A stretch of 8,275 nt of DNA from Candidatus Omnitrophota bacterium (lineage in GTDB: Bacteria; Hinthialibacterota; Hinthialibacteria; JAKQFZ01): assembly GCA_029558215.1 (NCBI GenBank), contig JAKQFZ010000046.1, positions 1-8,275 of the forward strand, written 5' to 3'. Positions 1 to 6,286 of the stretch are shown here, piece by piece. The notes below the pieces were generated by a model that saw only the letters and a program-made list of their open reading frames with translations, was not told the DNA's origin and searched no databases. Every line of letters starts with the position of its first letter. The stretch's first letter is position 1. Position numbers and translations under genes: made by a program.

Positions 1-492
1 TTCATCAATGGGATTGGATCGCGGTTGAGGAGGATACGGATCCTTCAACAAGAACAACGCAACGACTCCAACGAGGACAGCTCCACCAACGAGAAGGCCC
101 AATCTGGTGCTACTCTTGCTTGAATTCGTCGATGTCGATGAATCTGGCGGCGGTGTGTCGGAATGGGTGGCTGGAGCTTTCGTTCTCCGATCTATCTCGG
201 CGTCGGCGGCTTCTCGAAGAGCACGCTGTGCATCTTGCAGGGCTGAACAGAATGCCGTGTTACTCTTGTTGTTCGTGGGCAGACCCAGATCACTCAAATA
301 GGTCTGCATGGCGCCCACCATGCTGTCATCCCACACGCCACTGACAGGGCCGTCGTAGTACCCCTGTTGCTGCAAAGCGCGCTGGACTTGAGCAATGTCT
401 CCGCAGTCTGTTGAGGACGCGTCGAAGACGTCACCTGAAAGAATGTCATGAAGCTCATCCAGGGAGAGCTTGGTCAAGTCTACGGGTTTCAT
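1..492 (-). CDS. Membrane-anchored protein with peptidoglycan-binding-like domain (3' end cut by window edge)
   Basis: The frame opens at ATG (492-490) and stays open to the left edge, giving 164 residues without a stop. Residues about 32-71 resemble the peptidoglycan-binding domain 1 fold (PF01471 type): VQRAL, then QQQGYYDGPVSGVW, then MVGAMQTYLSDLGLP, matching the family's LQ..L...GYYDGPVDG.FG..T..AV pattern, although the usual FQ near the end is TYL here. A helical stretch (83-102) and a Pro/Ser/Thr-rich linker (105-128) follow. A hydrophobic helix spans about 131-149, with KSSTR before it and KDPYPPQPRSNP after it. The start overlaps the TGA of the upstream gene (ATGA) and has only a weak SD (GGA, 8 nt away), so translational coupling is likely. 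There is no signal peptide and no catalytic domain in the visible part. By family knowledge such domains bind cell-wall peptidoglycan; attaching an envelope or virion complex to the wall is inference. Confidence 0.85.
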   Translation of the reverse strand, partial: MKPVDLTKLSLDELHDILSGDVFDASSTDCGDIAQVQRALQQQGYYDGPVSGVWDDSMVGAMQTYLSDLGLPTNNKSNTAFCSALQDAQRALREAADAEIDRRTKAPATHSDTPPPDSSTSTNSSKSSTRLGLLVGGAVLVGVVALFLLKDPYPPQPRSNPIDE

Positions 493-2000
493 TTTTTGAA
501 TCCGAGCTTGTCGCGATATGTGTAACCTACACCCACGGCTGCCACCGACAATCCAAGGAAGATCCACAGCCCCAGGTTGCTCTTCTTTGAGTCCTCTTGT
601 TTCGCCTTCGTCTCCTCGACAACTTCCACAGCCGACCCAATCTTGGCCGCAGAGGACAACTCGCTTTCTGCATCTGAGATGGCCGCCTCCATCATCTCTT
701 GAGATGGTCCCTTCGAGGCGTAGACCACCAGATCTTTCGCGAGTTTGTTGGCCTTCGTTTGCACGATGTCGCGACAAGATTGACTGGTGCATTGCAAGCT
801 GTAGCGCGTGAAGATCTGCTCGGTGACCTTGTTGAGCGCATCGAGAATTGGCTTTTGACGGATTGCCATATCAGCGGCGATGATCGCGCTGGCAAAGTTC
901 TCGAACTTTGCCTTGATGTAAGGGAAGATCACCATCCTCATGTTGAGTTGAACCCATTCTGGGTTCGCCATCACTTCGGGCGGGAACCATGTCTTTCGAT
1001 CACTGCTCTTGAGCTGGATACCTTTGCTCAAGAGGAATGCCCAAACGGCATCCAGCCAGAGTTTTCGATTCGATGTGCCTTCAGCTCCAATCGCGTAAAA
1101 CTGTGATTCCAGGATGGCGCAAGCTTGCGTGTCTCGTCCCAAACATGCCTTGAGGTTATCGGCTCCTGTCTTGGGTTTCTTGTGTCCCAATCCAGCGTTG
1201 AGAGCATCTCCAAAGGCAACGAATTTGTCGTCGACAGGTTGAGTTTCTTTCCCCAACTCCCATGGCATGACTTGGTAATAATTGGCAAAAATGCTGAAAA
1301 ACCCACCTCCGTAGGGGGATCGCCAAAAATTGCTGTCGTCGTAACCCTTGGTCCCAACGTTGGCCACCCAAGTGCTGGGCCCGTAATTCACAGCGTGGAT
1401 GACCGATTCATCGTAGAAGGAGTCCACGAGTTTTTGACATTCATCGCGCAGGTGTGGGTCGGAAACTTTGTTCAGAAGGTTTTTCAGAACCTGAGCTTTT
1501 TCCGTTCTGATCAACGGCAATTGAATATCAATAAAAGGTGTCTTCTTGCTCTGCTGTGTCGTGCCTCCAGAAAGGAGGCCGCCCAAGAGCTTCCCAACGA
1601 TCCCTCCTGCTGCGGCACACACGGGCGCCAGTGCAGGACTGGTCAACAACACACACCCACCAGTCACGCCGATTTGAGCTGCGTTGGTCAGAACGGCGAC
1701 CACTTCTTGCGAAGAAAGATCGCCGTCCGAAACAGCGTCGATCAGGGGGATGACCATCTCGGCCGCTTCCGCTGGCAAGTTGTCTCGCGTGCTGTCTTTG
1801 GCCAATTGAATGAGTTCGTACTTGTAGGCGTCGGCAGTCTCTCCCAATTGGTCTTTCACAGATGACTCAACTGAGTGAATGGAATGCTTCCGCGTGAGAG
1901 TACAAGTCTGTGTATGACCAGACGCGTGCGGTACTTGTTGAATCTCGGTAACGAATTGTTCGTACCGAGCTGAATCAAAGAAAATTGGCCTTGGCAGCAT
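489..2000 (-). CDS. Large C-terminally anchored membrane protein, function unknown
   Basis: 503 residues; I do not recognise the family. ATG at 2000-1998 is preceded by AAGGA 7 nt upstream, which supports this start. The N-terminus is MLPRP, matching the MLxRP starts of the next two genes upstream. Residues 107-146 form a Gly/Ala/Leu-rich hydrophobic stretch bounded by Cys116 and Cys128 and ending in GKLLGGLLSGG, which could be a second membrane-inserting segment or a hairpin. The middle (150-400) is mixed helical and aromatic-rich (for example FFSIFANYYQ at 234-243), with scattered cysteines at 188, 286, 294, 404 and 409. Residues about 410-470 are helical and charged. A transmembrane helix at about 475-494 is entered by DSKKSN and followed by a nine-residue basic tail, RDKLGFKK, without the SNP motif of its neighbours. 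Its TGA overlaps the next ATG. Location in a cell or virion membrane is inferred from the helix alone. Confidence 0.9.
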   Translation of the reverse strand: MLPRPIFFDSARYEQFVTEIQQVPHASGHTQTCTLTRKHSIHSVESSVKDQLGETADAYKYELIQLAKDSTRDNLPAEAAEMVIPLIDAVSDGDLSSQEVVAVLTNAAQIGVTGGCVLLTSPALAPVCAAAGGIVGKLLGGLLSGGTTQQSKKTPFIDIQLPLIRTEKAQVLKNLLNKVSDPHLRDECQKLVDSFYDESVIHAVNYGPSTWVANVGTKGYDDSNFWRSPYGGGFFSIFANYYQVMPWELGKETQPVDDKFVAFGDALNAGLGHKKPKTGADNLKACLGRDTQACAILESQFYAIGAEGTSNRKLWLDAVWAFLLSKGIQLKSSDRKTWFPPEVMANPEWVQLNMRMVIFPYIKAKFENFASAIIAADMAIRQKPILDALNKVTEQIFTRYSLQCTSQSCRDIVQTKANKLAKDLVVYASKGPSQEMMEAAISDAESELSSAAKIGSAVEVVEETKAKQEDSKKSNLGLWIFLGLSVAAVGVGYTYRDKLGFKK

Positions 2001-2034
2001 GTCTGGTTCCTTGTCCCTTGAATGGCTTGTTTCG

Positions 2035-3030
2035 TCAGACGTTCTTCTTGTCCCGCTCTTCTCTCCAGCCCTTGATCAGTTCTTTGGGGTAGTATCCACA
2101 CTCGTAGCTGCGATTGATTCCCGAGCAAGTATTCAACATCTCGTTCTCAGTCGCTCCAATCTGGAAGAACCAGGCACCAAGCTTCTGGACGTTCCATCGA
2201 GCCGAGGTCCTGCTCGCTGTATCAACGCTCATGTTCGCGTCGATGACATTCCGCTTGATGATGTCGTAATCGTAGCCGTGAAAGAGAGGTTGCGGGTTCG
2301 ATGATCGAGCTGCTTCGCTGTTCTTCGACATCCACAAAAGGCCACCGCCCAAGAGCGCCAACGCACCCACGCCGACGAGGATCATCCCCGTCGAAGACTT
2401 CTTTTCCTCAGCCTTGTCCTCTGTCTTCGGCTCGGTTCGCTGGCACCCCGTGGTCGGATCCTCTGGCAGGCCGTCCGAGCACAGCTTGGGCTGGGGAGCT
2501 TCGGGGGTCTTGCACGTCAGCGTCACAGGATCGAAGGTCGATCCTGGCGTGCGAGCGCAGTCCGCTTGCTTCTGCAAGAGATCTTGCAGATCTTGCAGCG
2601 TCAGGCAGCGGTCCACTCCTGGAAACGTGAACATGCCCTGAGACGTGCAACCATTCACGAAGCTCGGATCTTGCGTTTGGTCACTGCTCGTGGAGTTGTC
2701 TTCACCAGAATTTCCTTCGAGGCCATTCAGACGTGGGACGAACCCTCCCACTTGAAACCTGTTCGGATCCTTGATTCCTGACTTGGACAAATCTGACAGA
2801 CCTCGATATCTGTTGGTCGCGTTGCCAGAGGTGGTCGTTGAATTGCTCGATGATTGCCCAGACGTATCGTGCTTTTTAGGTCCAACTTTCTTTGGATAGC
2901 ACTTTTGCGTCAACGGATCGAAAACGTAATTTGCACCACACACGTTGATGTTGTCGTAGAAACGTGAGTCAGTTGATTCGCCCACACCCACGCGCGATTC
3001 TTTGCTCATCAAAACAGGTCGCTTCAACAT
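2035..3030 (-). CDS. Cys-module membrane protein with an extra domain after the membrane helix
   Basis: 331 residues, family not recognised. ATG at 3030-3028 has AAGGAG 7 nt upstream, and this SD overlaps the stop of the previous gene. The N-terminus is MLKRP. A first cysteine pair (31, 44) encloses YVFDPLTQK. Residues 50-125 are low-complexity Ser/Thr/Asn/Gly, probably a flexible linker. The cysteine module lies at 128-196 with Cys at 128, 142, 158, 173, 184 and 196 and the motif GSTFDPVTLTC. A charged stretch, KTEDKAEEKKSS, enters a Gly-rich transmembrane helix (about 215-233) that ends LLWMSK. Unlike its relatives it has about 95 residues after the membrane, starting with the SSNP motif and containing Cys302 and Cys311 and several aromatics. 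Residues 126-218 are encoded by DNA nearly identical to part of the gene at 3787-5184. Disulfides are plausible but unproven. Confidence 0.9.
   Translation of the reverse strand: MLKRPVLMSKESRVGVGESTDSRFYDNINVCGANYVFDPLTQKCYPKKVGPKKHDTSGQSSSNSTTTSGNATNRYRGLSDLSKSGIKDPNRFQVGGFVPRLNGLEGNSGEDNSTSSDQTQDPSFVNGCTSQGMFTFPGVDRCLTLQDLQDLLQKQADCARTPGSTFDPVTLTCKTPEAPQPKLCSDGLPEDPTTGCQRTEPKTEDKAEEKKSSTGMILVGVGALALLGGGLLWMSKNSEAARSSNPQPLFHGYDYDIIKRNVIDANMSVDTASRTSARWNVQKLGAWFFQIGATENEMLNTCSGINRSYECGYYPKELIKGWREERDKKNV
2377..2654 (-). repeat. Copy 1 of a 278-bp near-identical coding repeat
   Basis: This segment aligns without gaps to 3958-4235 (offset 1581) with 10 mismatches by my count. Exact runs of 93 bp (2377-2469) and 77 bp (2471-2547) stand out. 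It encodes most of the cysteine module and the Lys/Ser entry to the membrane helix. Within the 66 consecutive identical residues the few base changes are all synonymous. Similarity drops inside the membrane helix on one side and just before the first module cysteine on the other, so the shared block tracks a protein domain. Confidence 0.95.
2581..2598 (-). repeat. Perfect 9-bp tandem pair inside the Cys module
   Basis: Two adjacent copies of ATCTTGCAG on the plus strand encode the repeated LQD of CLTLQDLQDLL. The equivalent site in the second copy (4162-4179) differs at one base (GTCTTGCAG ATCTTGCAG). It is a short helical repeat within the module, useful mainly as a marker that the two copies have begun to diverge. 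Confidence 0.7.
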
Positions 3031-3042
3031 GGATGGTCTCCT

Positions 3043-3774
3043 TCAGCGCGGAAACTTGGAGAAGGTAGGGGCAGGGGCTTGAGGAAGTGAAGTGAGTCCG
3101 TGAGTAGGATTGTTCGAGTAGGCAGCCGAGGCAGCGCCACGAGCCACGCTCTTGTTCTTCGACATCCACCAAGCCCCTCCAGCGATAAGGCCAACGGTGA
3201 CAACAGCTCCAAGGATCAAGCCGTTGGACATCTTCTTGGATTCGGTGCCGATGTACTCACTCGGAGAGTCCGTCGATCCTCCACCAACTTCCGTTGCCCC
3301 TCCTCCGACGCTAGTTGACGCGCCGCTTATCATTCGATTGCAGATGGTCTGAGGGTCCGCCGGTTTCCCATCAGCGCAGATCGTTTCCGCTGGAGCTTGC
3401 GCCACACAAGAAGCCGTGTGTGCATCCCAATATTTCCCGTTGTTGTGGCATGCCAACGCGTCTGCGGCGCGCTGGTGAGCTACTTGTGGAGACAGACAAT
3501 CCCCCTTGAAAGGATCGTATTGATTGGGTGGTTGACATTTGGCCAATGCAGTCGAACCACCGACTGCTCCCCCTTGATGGAAGCACTGCATGGTCTTGGG
3601 ATCCATCTTGGCTCCCTGACCGTCACAGATGGCTTGTGCCGCTGCCAATCGGTGAGATTGTTCGAGAGAGATGCATCCAAGACCTTCCCAGAACGCAAGG
3701 TTCTTGGCTCCGCAACTCTCTCGTGTGTCCGTGGTTTCGCCAAAGATGTAGGCGATGGTTGGCCTTGAAAGCAT
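3043..3774 (-). CDS. Cysteine-repeat protein with C-terminal membrane anchor
   Basis: 243 residues, family not recognised. ATG at 3774-3772 follows GAGGA by 9 nt, and that SD overlaps the upstream stop. The N-terminus is MLSRP, with no signal peptide. It contains two full cysteine units: Cys21/34/50/64 and Cys80/93/109/123, both spaced C-x12-C-x15-C-x13-C. A half unit, Cys133/145 (C-x11-C, ADGKPADPQTI), follows. In each unit the last pair encloses a G-x-x-[MW]-D-x-x-T-x-x-C motif, and the C2-C3 segment looks helical (HRLAAAQAI; HQRAADALA). A Gly/Ser/Thr linker (151-176), an ESKKMSN entry, a transmembrane helix at about 184-203 and WWMSKNK follow. The tail holds YSNNP and ends FSKFPR. It looks like the most repetitive form of the module also found in both neighbouring genes. 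A disulfide-stabilised, surface-exposed repeat domain is the likely reading. Confidence 0.9.
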   Translation of the reverse strand: MLSRPTIAYIFGETTDTRESCGAKNLAFWEGLGCISLEQSHRLAAAQAICDGQGAKMDPKTMQCFHQGGAVGGSTALAKCQPPNQYDPFKGDCLSPQVAHQRAADALACHNNGKYWDAHTASCVAQAPAETICADGKPADPQTICNRMISGASTSVGGGATEVGGGSTDSPSEYIGTESKKMSNGLILGAVVTVGLIAGGAWWMSKNKSVARGAASAAYSNNPTHGLTSLPQAPAPTFSKFPR

Positions 3775-3786
3775 GGTTACAAGTCC

Positions 3787-5184
3787 TCAGTGGTGCTTGG
3801 ATTTTGGCGAGCGCTTCTTGCTCTTTGGGTGAAGTGGGTTTGATGCGTACGAAGGCATGGGAGGCGGAGGGGATGACGCAGGGGGTGGGGTAGTTGTGCG
3901 CTCTTTCGACATCCACCAAGCACCACCGGCGACGATGGCAAGGATGCCAACGCCAGCGAGGATCATCCCCGTCGAAGACTTCTTTTCCTCAGCCTTGTCC
4001 TCTGTCTTCGGCTCGGTTCGCTGGCACCCCGTGGTCGGATCCTCTGGCAGCCCGTCCGAGCACAGCTTGGGCTGGGGAGCTTCGGGGGTCTTGCACGTCA
4101 GCGTCACAGGATCGAAGGTCGATCCTGGTGTCCGAGCGCAGTCCGCTTGCTTCTGCCAGATGTCTTGCAGATCTTGCAGCGTCAGGCAGCGGTCCACTCC
4201 TGGAAACGTGAACTTGCCCTGTGCGGTGCAACCATCGACGAAGGACGTATCGGTGGAGGAACCATCATCAATAGCAGTTCCACCACCACCATCCGTTCCA
4301 CCCGCACCACCTCCACTCAAGTCCACGTTACCTGGGAAATGGATAGTGGTCCCACCTCCCAGCAACCCACCAAGTGCATCTTGGTCGAGCGTTCCAATGG
4401 GATTGGTGGACCCAGGGAATGGCGTGGATTTCACTTCATCTCCAGTGTCGTGTGTTGCACCCACTTGCTCTCGAAGATGTTCGATGAATTTTTCTGCATT
4501 TTGCGGCATGTACTCGTACATCCACGGACGAAGTTTGCCGAAAGGAATGCGACCCCAAGCAATGTTGTAAGGGATGTCAGACCAAGTGATGCCGAGTTCC
4601 TTGAAGGGCGGTTTGCTTGGATTTGAAACAATTTTCGAGCTGGCGTTAGCTTCAAAAAAGTCCGGCTGAGTTGGCGTCTTCTGCAAAGCAAACTTCAGCT
4701 TGTCCAGTTCTTCATTGATCTTGTCCCAATCACTGAAAGAGAACTTCGAGCCGAAATTCTTCATCCAATTCCAATCGGTACCAAACCAATCGACGTATGG
4801 CCAATCAAGCAACATCAATTGAGCTGCGATAGGCGCCGTGATCCTGTTGGTCTTGATGACCAACCCATTCGCTTCGGTATGGAAGTTCAAGCTGGCCAAA
4901 AATGCATTGGCCTTGTTGATCAATTTGCTGGCGATCTCGTTGGTCAATTCGGTCTTGTTGTCGTACCCCATCGCATCGAACCAACCGACCCCCATGCTAG
5001 TCAAAAGTTCAACCAAGAGGCTGAGGTTCATTCCAGGAACAGCCAGCAGTCCGTTCTTGGAAGACGTGCTGTCCACCAAGGCATTGGCGATGGTTCGGAA
5101 TCGCTCGGTCTTGGTTCCCTTCTGAAACGGAGTGAAAAATTCGAGATGAGCTTCGGTGGGGAGAGTCGGTCGGTGCAGGTGCAT
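3787..5184 (-). CDS. Helical domain plus Gly-rich linker plus Cys-module membrane anchor
   Basis: 465 residues. I chose ATG at 5184-5182 because GAGGA lies 7 nt upstream; an in-frame TTG at 5205 would add seven residues but lies within the previous gene's end. The N-terminus is MHLHRP, a variant of its neighbours' MLxRP. Residues about 8-245 form a cysteine-free, probably alpha-helical domain rich in Trp/Phe (for example DWPYVDWFGTDWNWM at 127-141) that I do not recognise. Residues about 250-315 are Gly/Asp/Ser/Thr-rich linker. The cysteine module follows with Cys at 319, 333, 349, 364, 375 and 387, nearly identical to that of the gene at 2035-3030. The KKSSTG entry leads to a transmembrane helix at about 407-425, then WWMSKE. 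The tail is Pro-rich with YASNPLHP and a basic end, KSKKRSPKSKHH. It appears to be a unique N-terminal domain on a shared anchor. The TGA falls within the SD of the next gene. Confidence 0.9.
   Translation of the reverse strand: MHLHRPTLPTEAHLEFFTPFQKGTKTERFRTIANALVDSTSSKNGLLAVPGMNLSLLVELLTSMGVGWFDAMGYDNKTELTNEIASKLINKANAFLASLNFHTEANGLVIKTNRITAPIAAQLMLLDWPYVDWFGTDWNWMKNFGSKFSFSDWDKINEELDKLKFALQKTPTQPDFFEANASSKIVSNPSKPPFKELGITWSDIPYNIAWGRIPFGKLRPWMYEYMPQNAEKFIEHLREQVGATHDTGDEVKSTPFPGSTNPIGTLDQDALGGLLGGGTTIHFPGNVDLSGGGAGGTDGGGGTAIDDGSSTDTSFVDGCTAQGKFTFPGVDRCLTLQDLQDIWQKQADCARTPGSTFDPVTLTCKTPEAPQPKLCSDGLPEDPTTGCQRTEPKTEDKAEEKKSSTGMILAGVGILAIVAGGAWWMSKERTTTPPPASSPPPPMPSYASNPLHPKSKKRSPKSKHH
3958..4235 (-). 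repeat. Copy 2 of a 278-bp near-identical coding repeat
   Basis: Partner of 2377-2654, same orientation and same reading frame, with one gene (3043-3774) between the two copies. The mismatches cluster at the upstream coding end (4160-4230), where three bases change LL to IW and others change S to A and M to K. The core is held almost unchanged. This pattern fits recent domain duplication or ongoing gene conversion. Confidence 0.95.
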
Positions 5185-5191
5185 TTGGGGT

Positions 5192-5196
5192 TCCTC
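5192..5196 (-). promoter_or_regulatory. Ribosome binding site that sets the start at 5184
   Basis: GAGGA on the minus strand, 7 nt before ATG 5184-5182. It lies in the 17-nt gap after the TGA at 5204-5202. No comparable SD is positioned for the upstream in-frame TTG (5205-5203), so the ATG is the better start. Confidence 0.75.
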
Positions 5197-5201
5197 AACT
5201 A

Positions 5202-6245
5202 TCAATGTAACTTTGTTTTCTTGCGAATGATACGTCCCTTATTGGATTTGACGTATTCCTCCATGGGAGTCAGTCGACGAGGATCTCTGGCAAGAGAAAA
5301 ATCCTTCAAGATGTTTCTGGCTTCCTTGCGCACCTCGGGAGGTGCACTCTTGTTAGCCGCGACTTCTTTTGCCTGTTCGACAATCTTCTCCGCGAAATAT
5401 TTCGCAAGGTTGCGTTCTTCAGATGACGCCCAGCGCTCCTGCGCAGTAGAACGCATCACGGAAAATGGCACCTTGCGAACCGCAAGATCACCAGCGACGC
5501 TCATGTACCTGGCCAAGGGGTTTCCAGCGACGAAGATGTCCTCGATCCTCGTCGGCACGGGCGCTGGATTGAGAGGCGTGCCTCGATTTCGTTCAGGGTT
5601 CGTCTGAGAAACGGAGACGTAGAGGTCAAATCGTCCAGGTCCGATGCTCGGGGAACCCTCGTAAAACGAGAACCCTTGGGTTCTGTACTGAAACAACAAC
5701 GAGGTCAGCGTGTCGAACTGGGCGACCATCAGACCAGGAGGCATACCTCCGTTCAGAGGTACATAGGGTGCTGTGGATTTCGCCAACCACGCAGCGTGAG
5801 TGATGAGCAAGTCTTGGCTGAAATTTTCTCCAAGTGCGGTGGGCCCTGGTGCAAATGGTTGCATCGGGCGTCCTGGAGTCCACGTGACGAACCAAGTCAC
5901 GTTCCCATCTGGAAAAGACCAAAATGGGCTCAATTGCTCTTGTTCGGTATACACAGCCTCCGAATCCAAATCGGCTTGTCGACGAGTTCCAATCACGATC
6001 GACTGGCGAAGTCCAACGAGCTGACCCAAGTAAAAATCGGGCACGTAGATCGTCGAAAGGTGTCCGAAATAACGAGTCGCAGGGCTCCTGGTGGGTGCCT
6101 CTGGGACAGGCAAGTATGCAACCCCATTGCCCCCGAGCGGATCGGTACCAATCCCTTCCCACCGGACAGTATCCGTGGCTTTCGTAAGACTGTTATCAAG
6201 AACATTTGCGCAACCCGTCCCAGACCGTTTTCGAGTCAAATTCAT
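5202..6245 (-). CDS. Uncharacterised protein: beta-rich N-terminal part, basic helical C-terminus
   Basis: 347 residues, not recognised. ATG at 6245-6243 has AAGGA 8 nt upstream. Residues about 40-240 are rich in aromatics, Pro and Gly with alternating hydrophobics (for example NVTWFVTWTPGRP at 115-127), which suggests a beta-sandwich-like structural protein. Residues about 265-347 become helical and strongly charged, ending KGRIIRKKTKLH. There is only one cysteine (12), no signal peptide and no transmembrane helix, which sets it apart from the membrane proteins downstream. It sits 41 nt after the gene at 6287-6946 and 17 nt before the gene at 3787-5184, so it is probably co-transcribed with both. 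A role as a soluble structural or scaffold partner of the membrane proteins is inference; the basic tail could contact nucleic acid or acidic lipid. Confidence 0.9.
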   Translation of the reverse strand: MNLTRKRSGTGCANVLDNSLTKATDTVRWEGIGTDPLGGNGVAYLPVPEAPTRSPATRYFGHLSTIYVPDFYLGQLVGLRQSIVIGTRRQADLDSEAVYTEQEQLSPFWSFPDGNVTWFVTWTPGRPMQPFAPGPTALGENFSQDLLITHAAWLAKSTAPYVPLNGGMPPGLMVAQFDTLTSLLFQYRTQGFSFYEGSPSIGPGRFDLYVSVSQTNPERNRGTPLNPAPVPTRIEDIFVAGNPLARYMSVAGDLAVRKVPFSVMRSTAQERWASSEERNLAKYFAEKIVEQAKEVAANKSAPPEVRKEARNILKDFSLARDPRRLTPMEEYVKSNKGRIIRKKTKLH

Positions 6246-6286
6246 CGGACTTTTCCTTCGGTGGCTCTTGCGGACGTGGAGACGAA

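Noticed and set aside
1125..1865. Plus-strand open frame of 246 codons
   Set aside because: It lies wholly opposite the 489-2000 gene, which has a good SD and operon spacing. Its translation is Arg/Ser/His-rich with no domain character, so it is a shadow.
3857..4570. Plus-strand open frame of 237 codons opposite the repeat
   Set aside because: It arises because the repeat and the Gly-rich linker lack stops on the other strand. The related frame recurs over 2301-2630 only because the DNA is duplicated.
2035..5184. Cysteine module as a chitin-binding (peritrophin) or EGF-like domain
   Set aside because: The FDP...C motif is reminiscent, but the number and spacing of cysteines do not match those families as I know them.
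4819..5607. Plus-strand open frame of 262 codons
   Set aside because: It spans the opposite strand of two well-supported minus-strand genes and their SD-containing junction, with no recognisable protein features.
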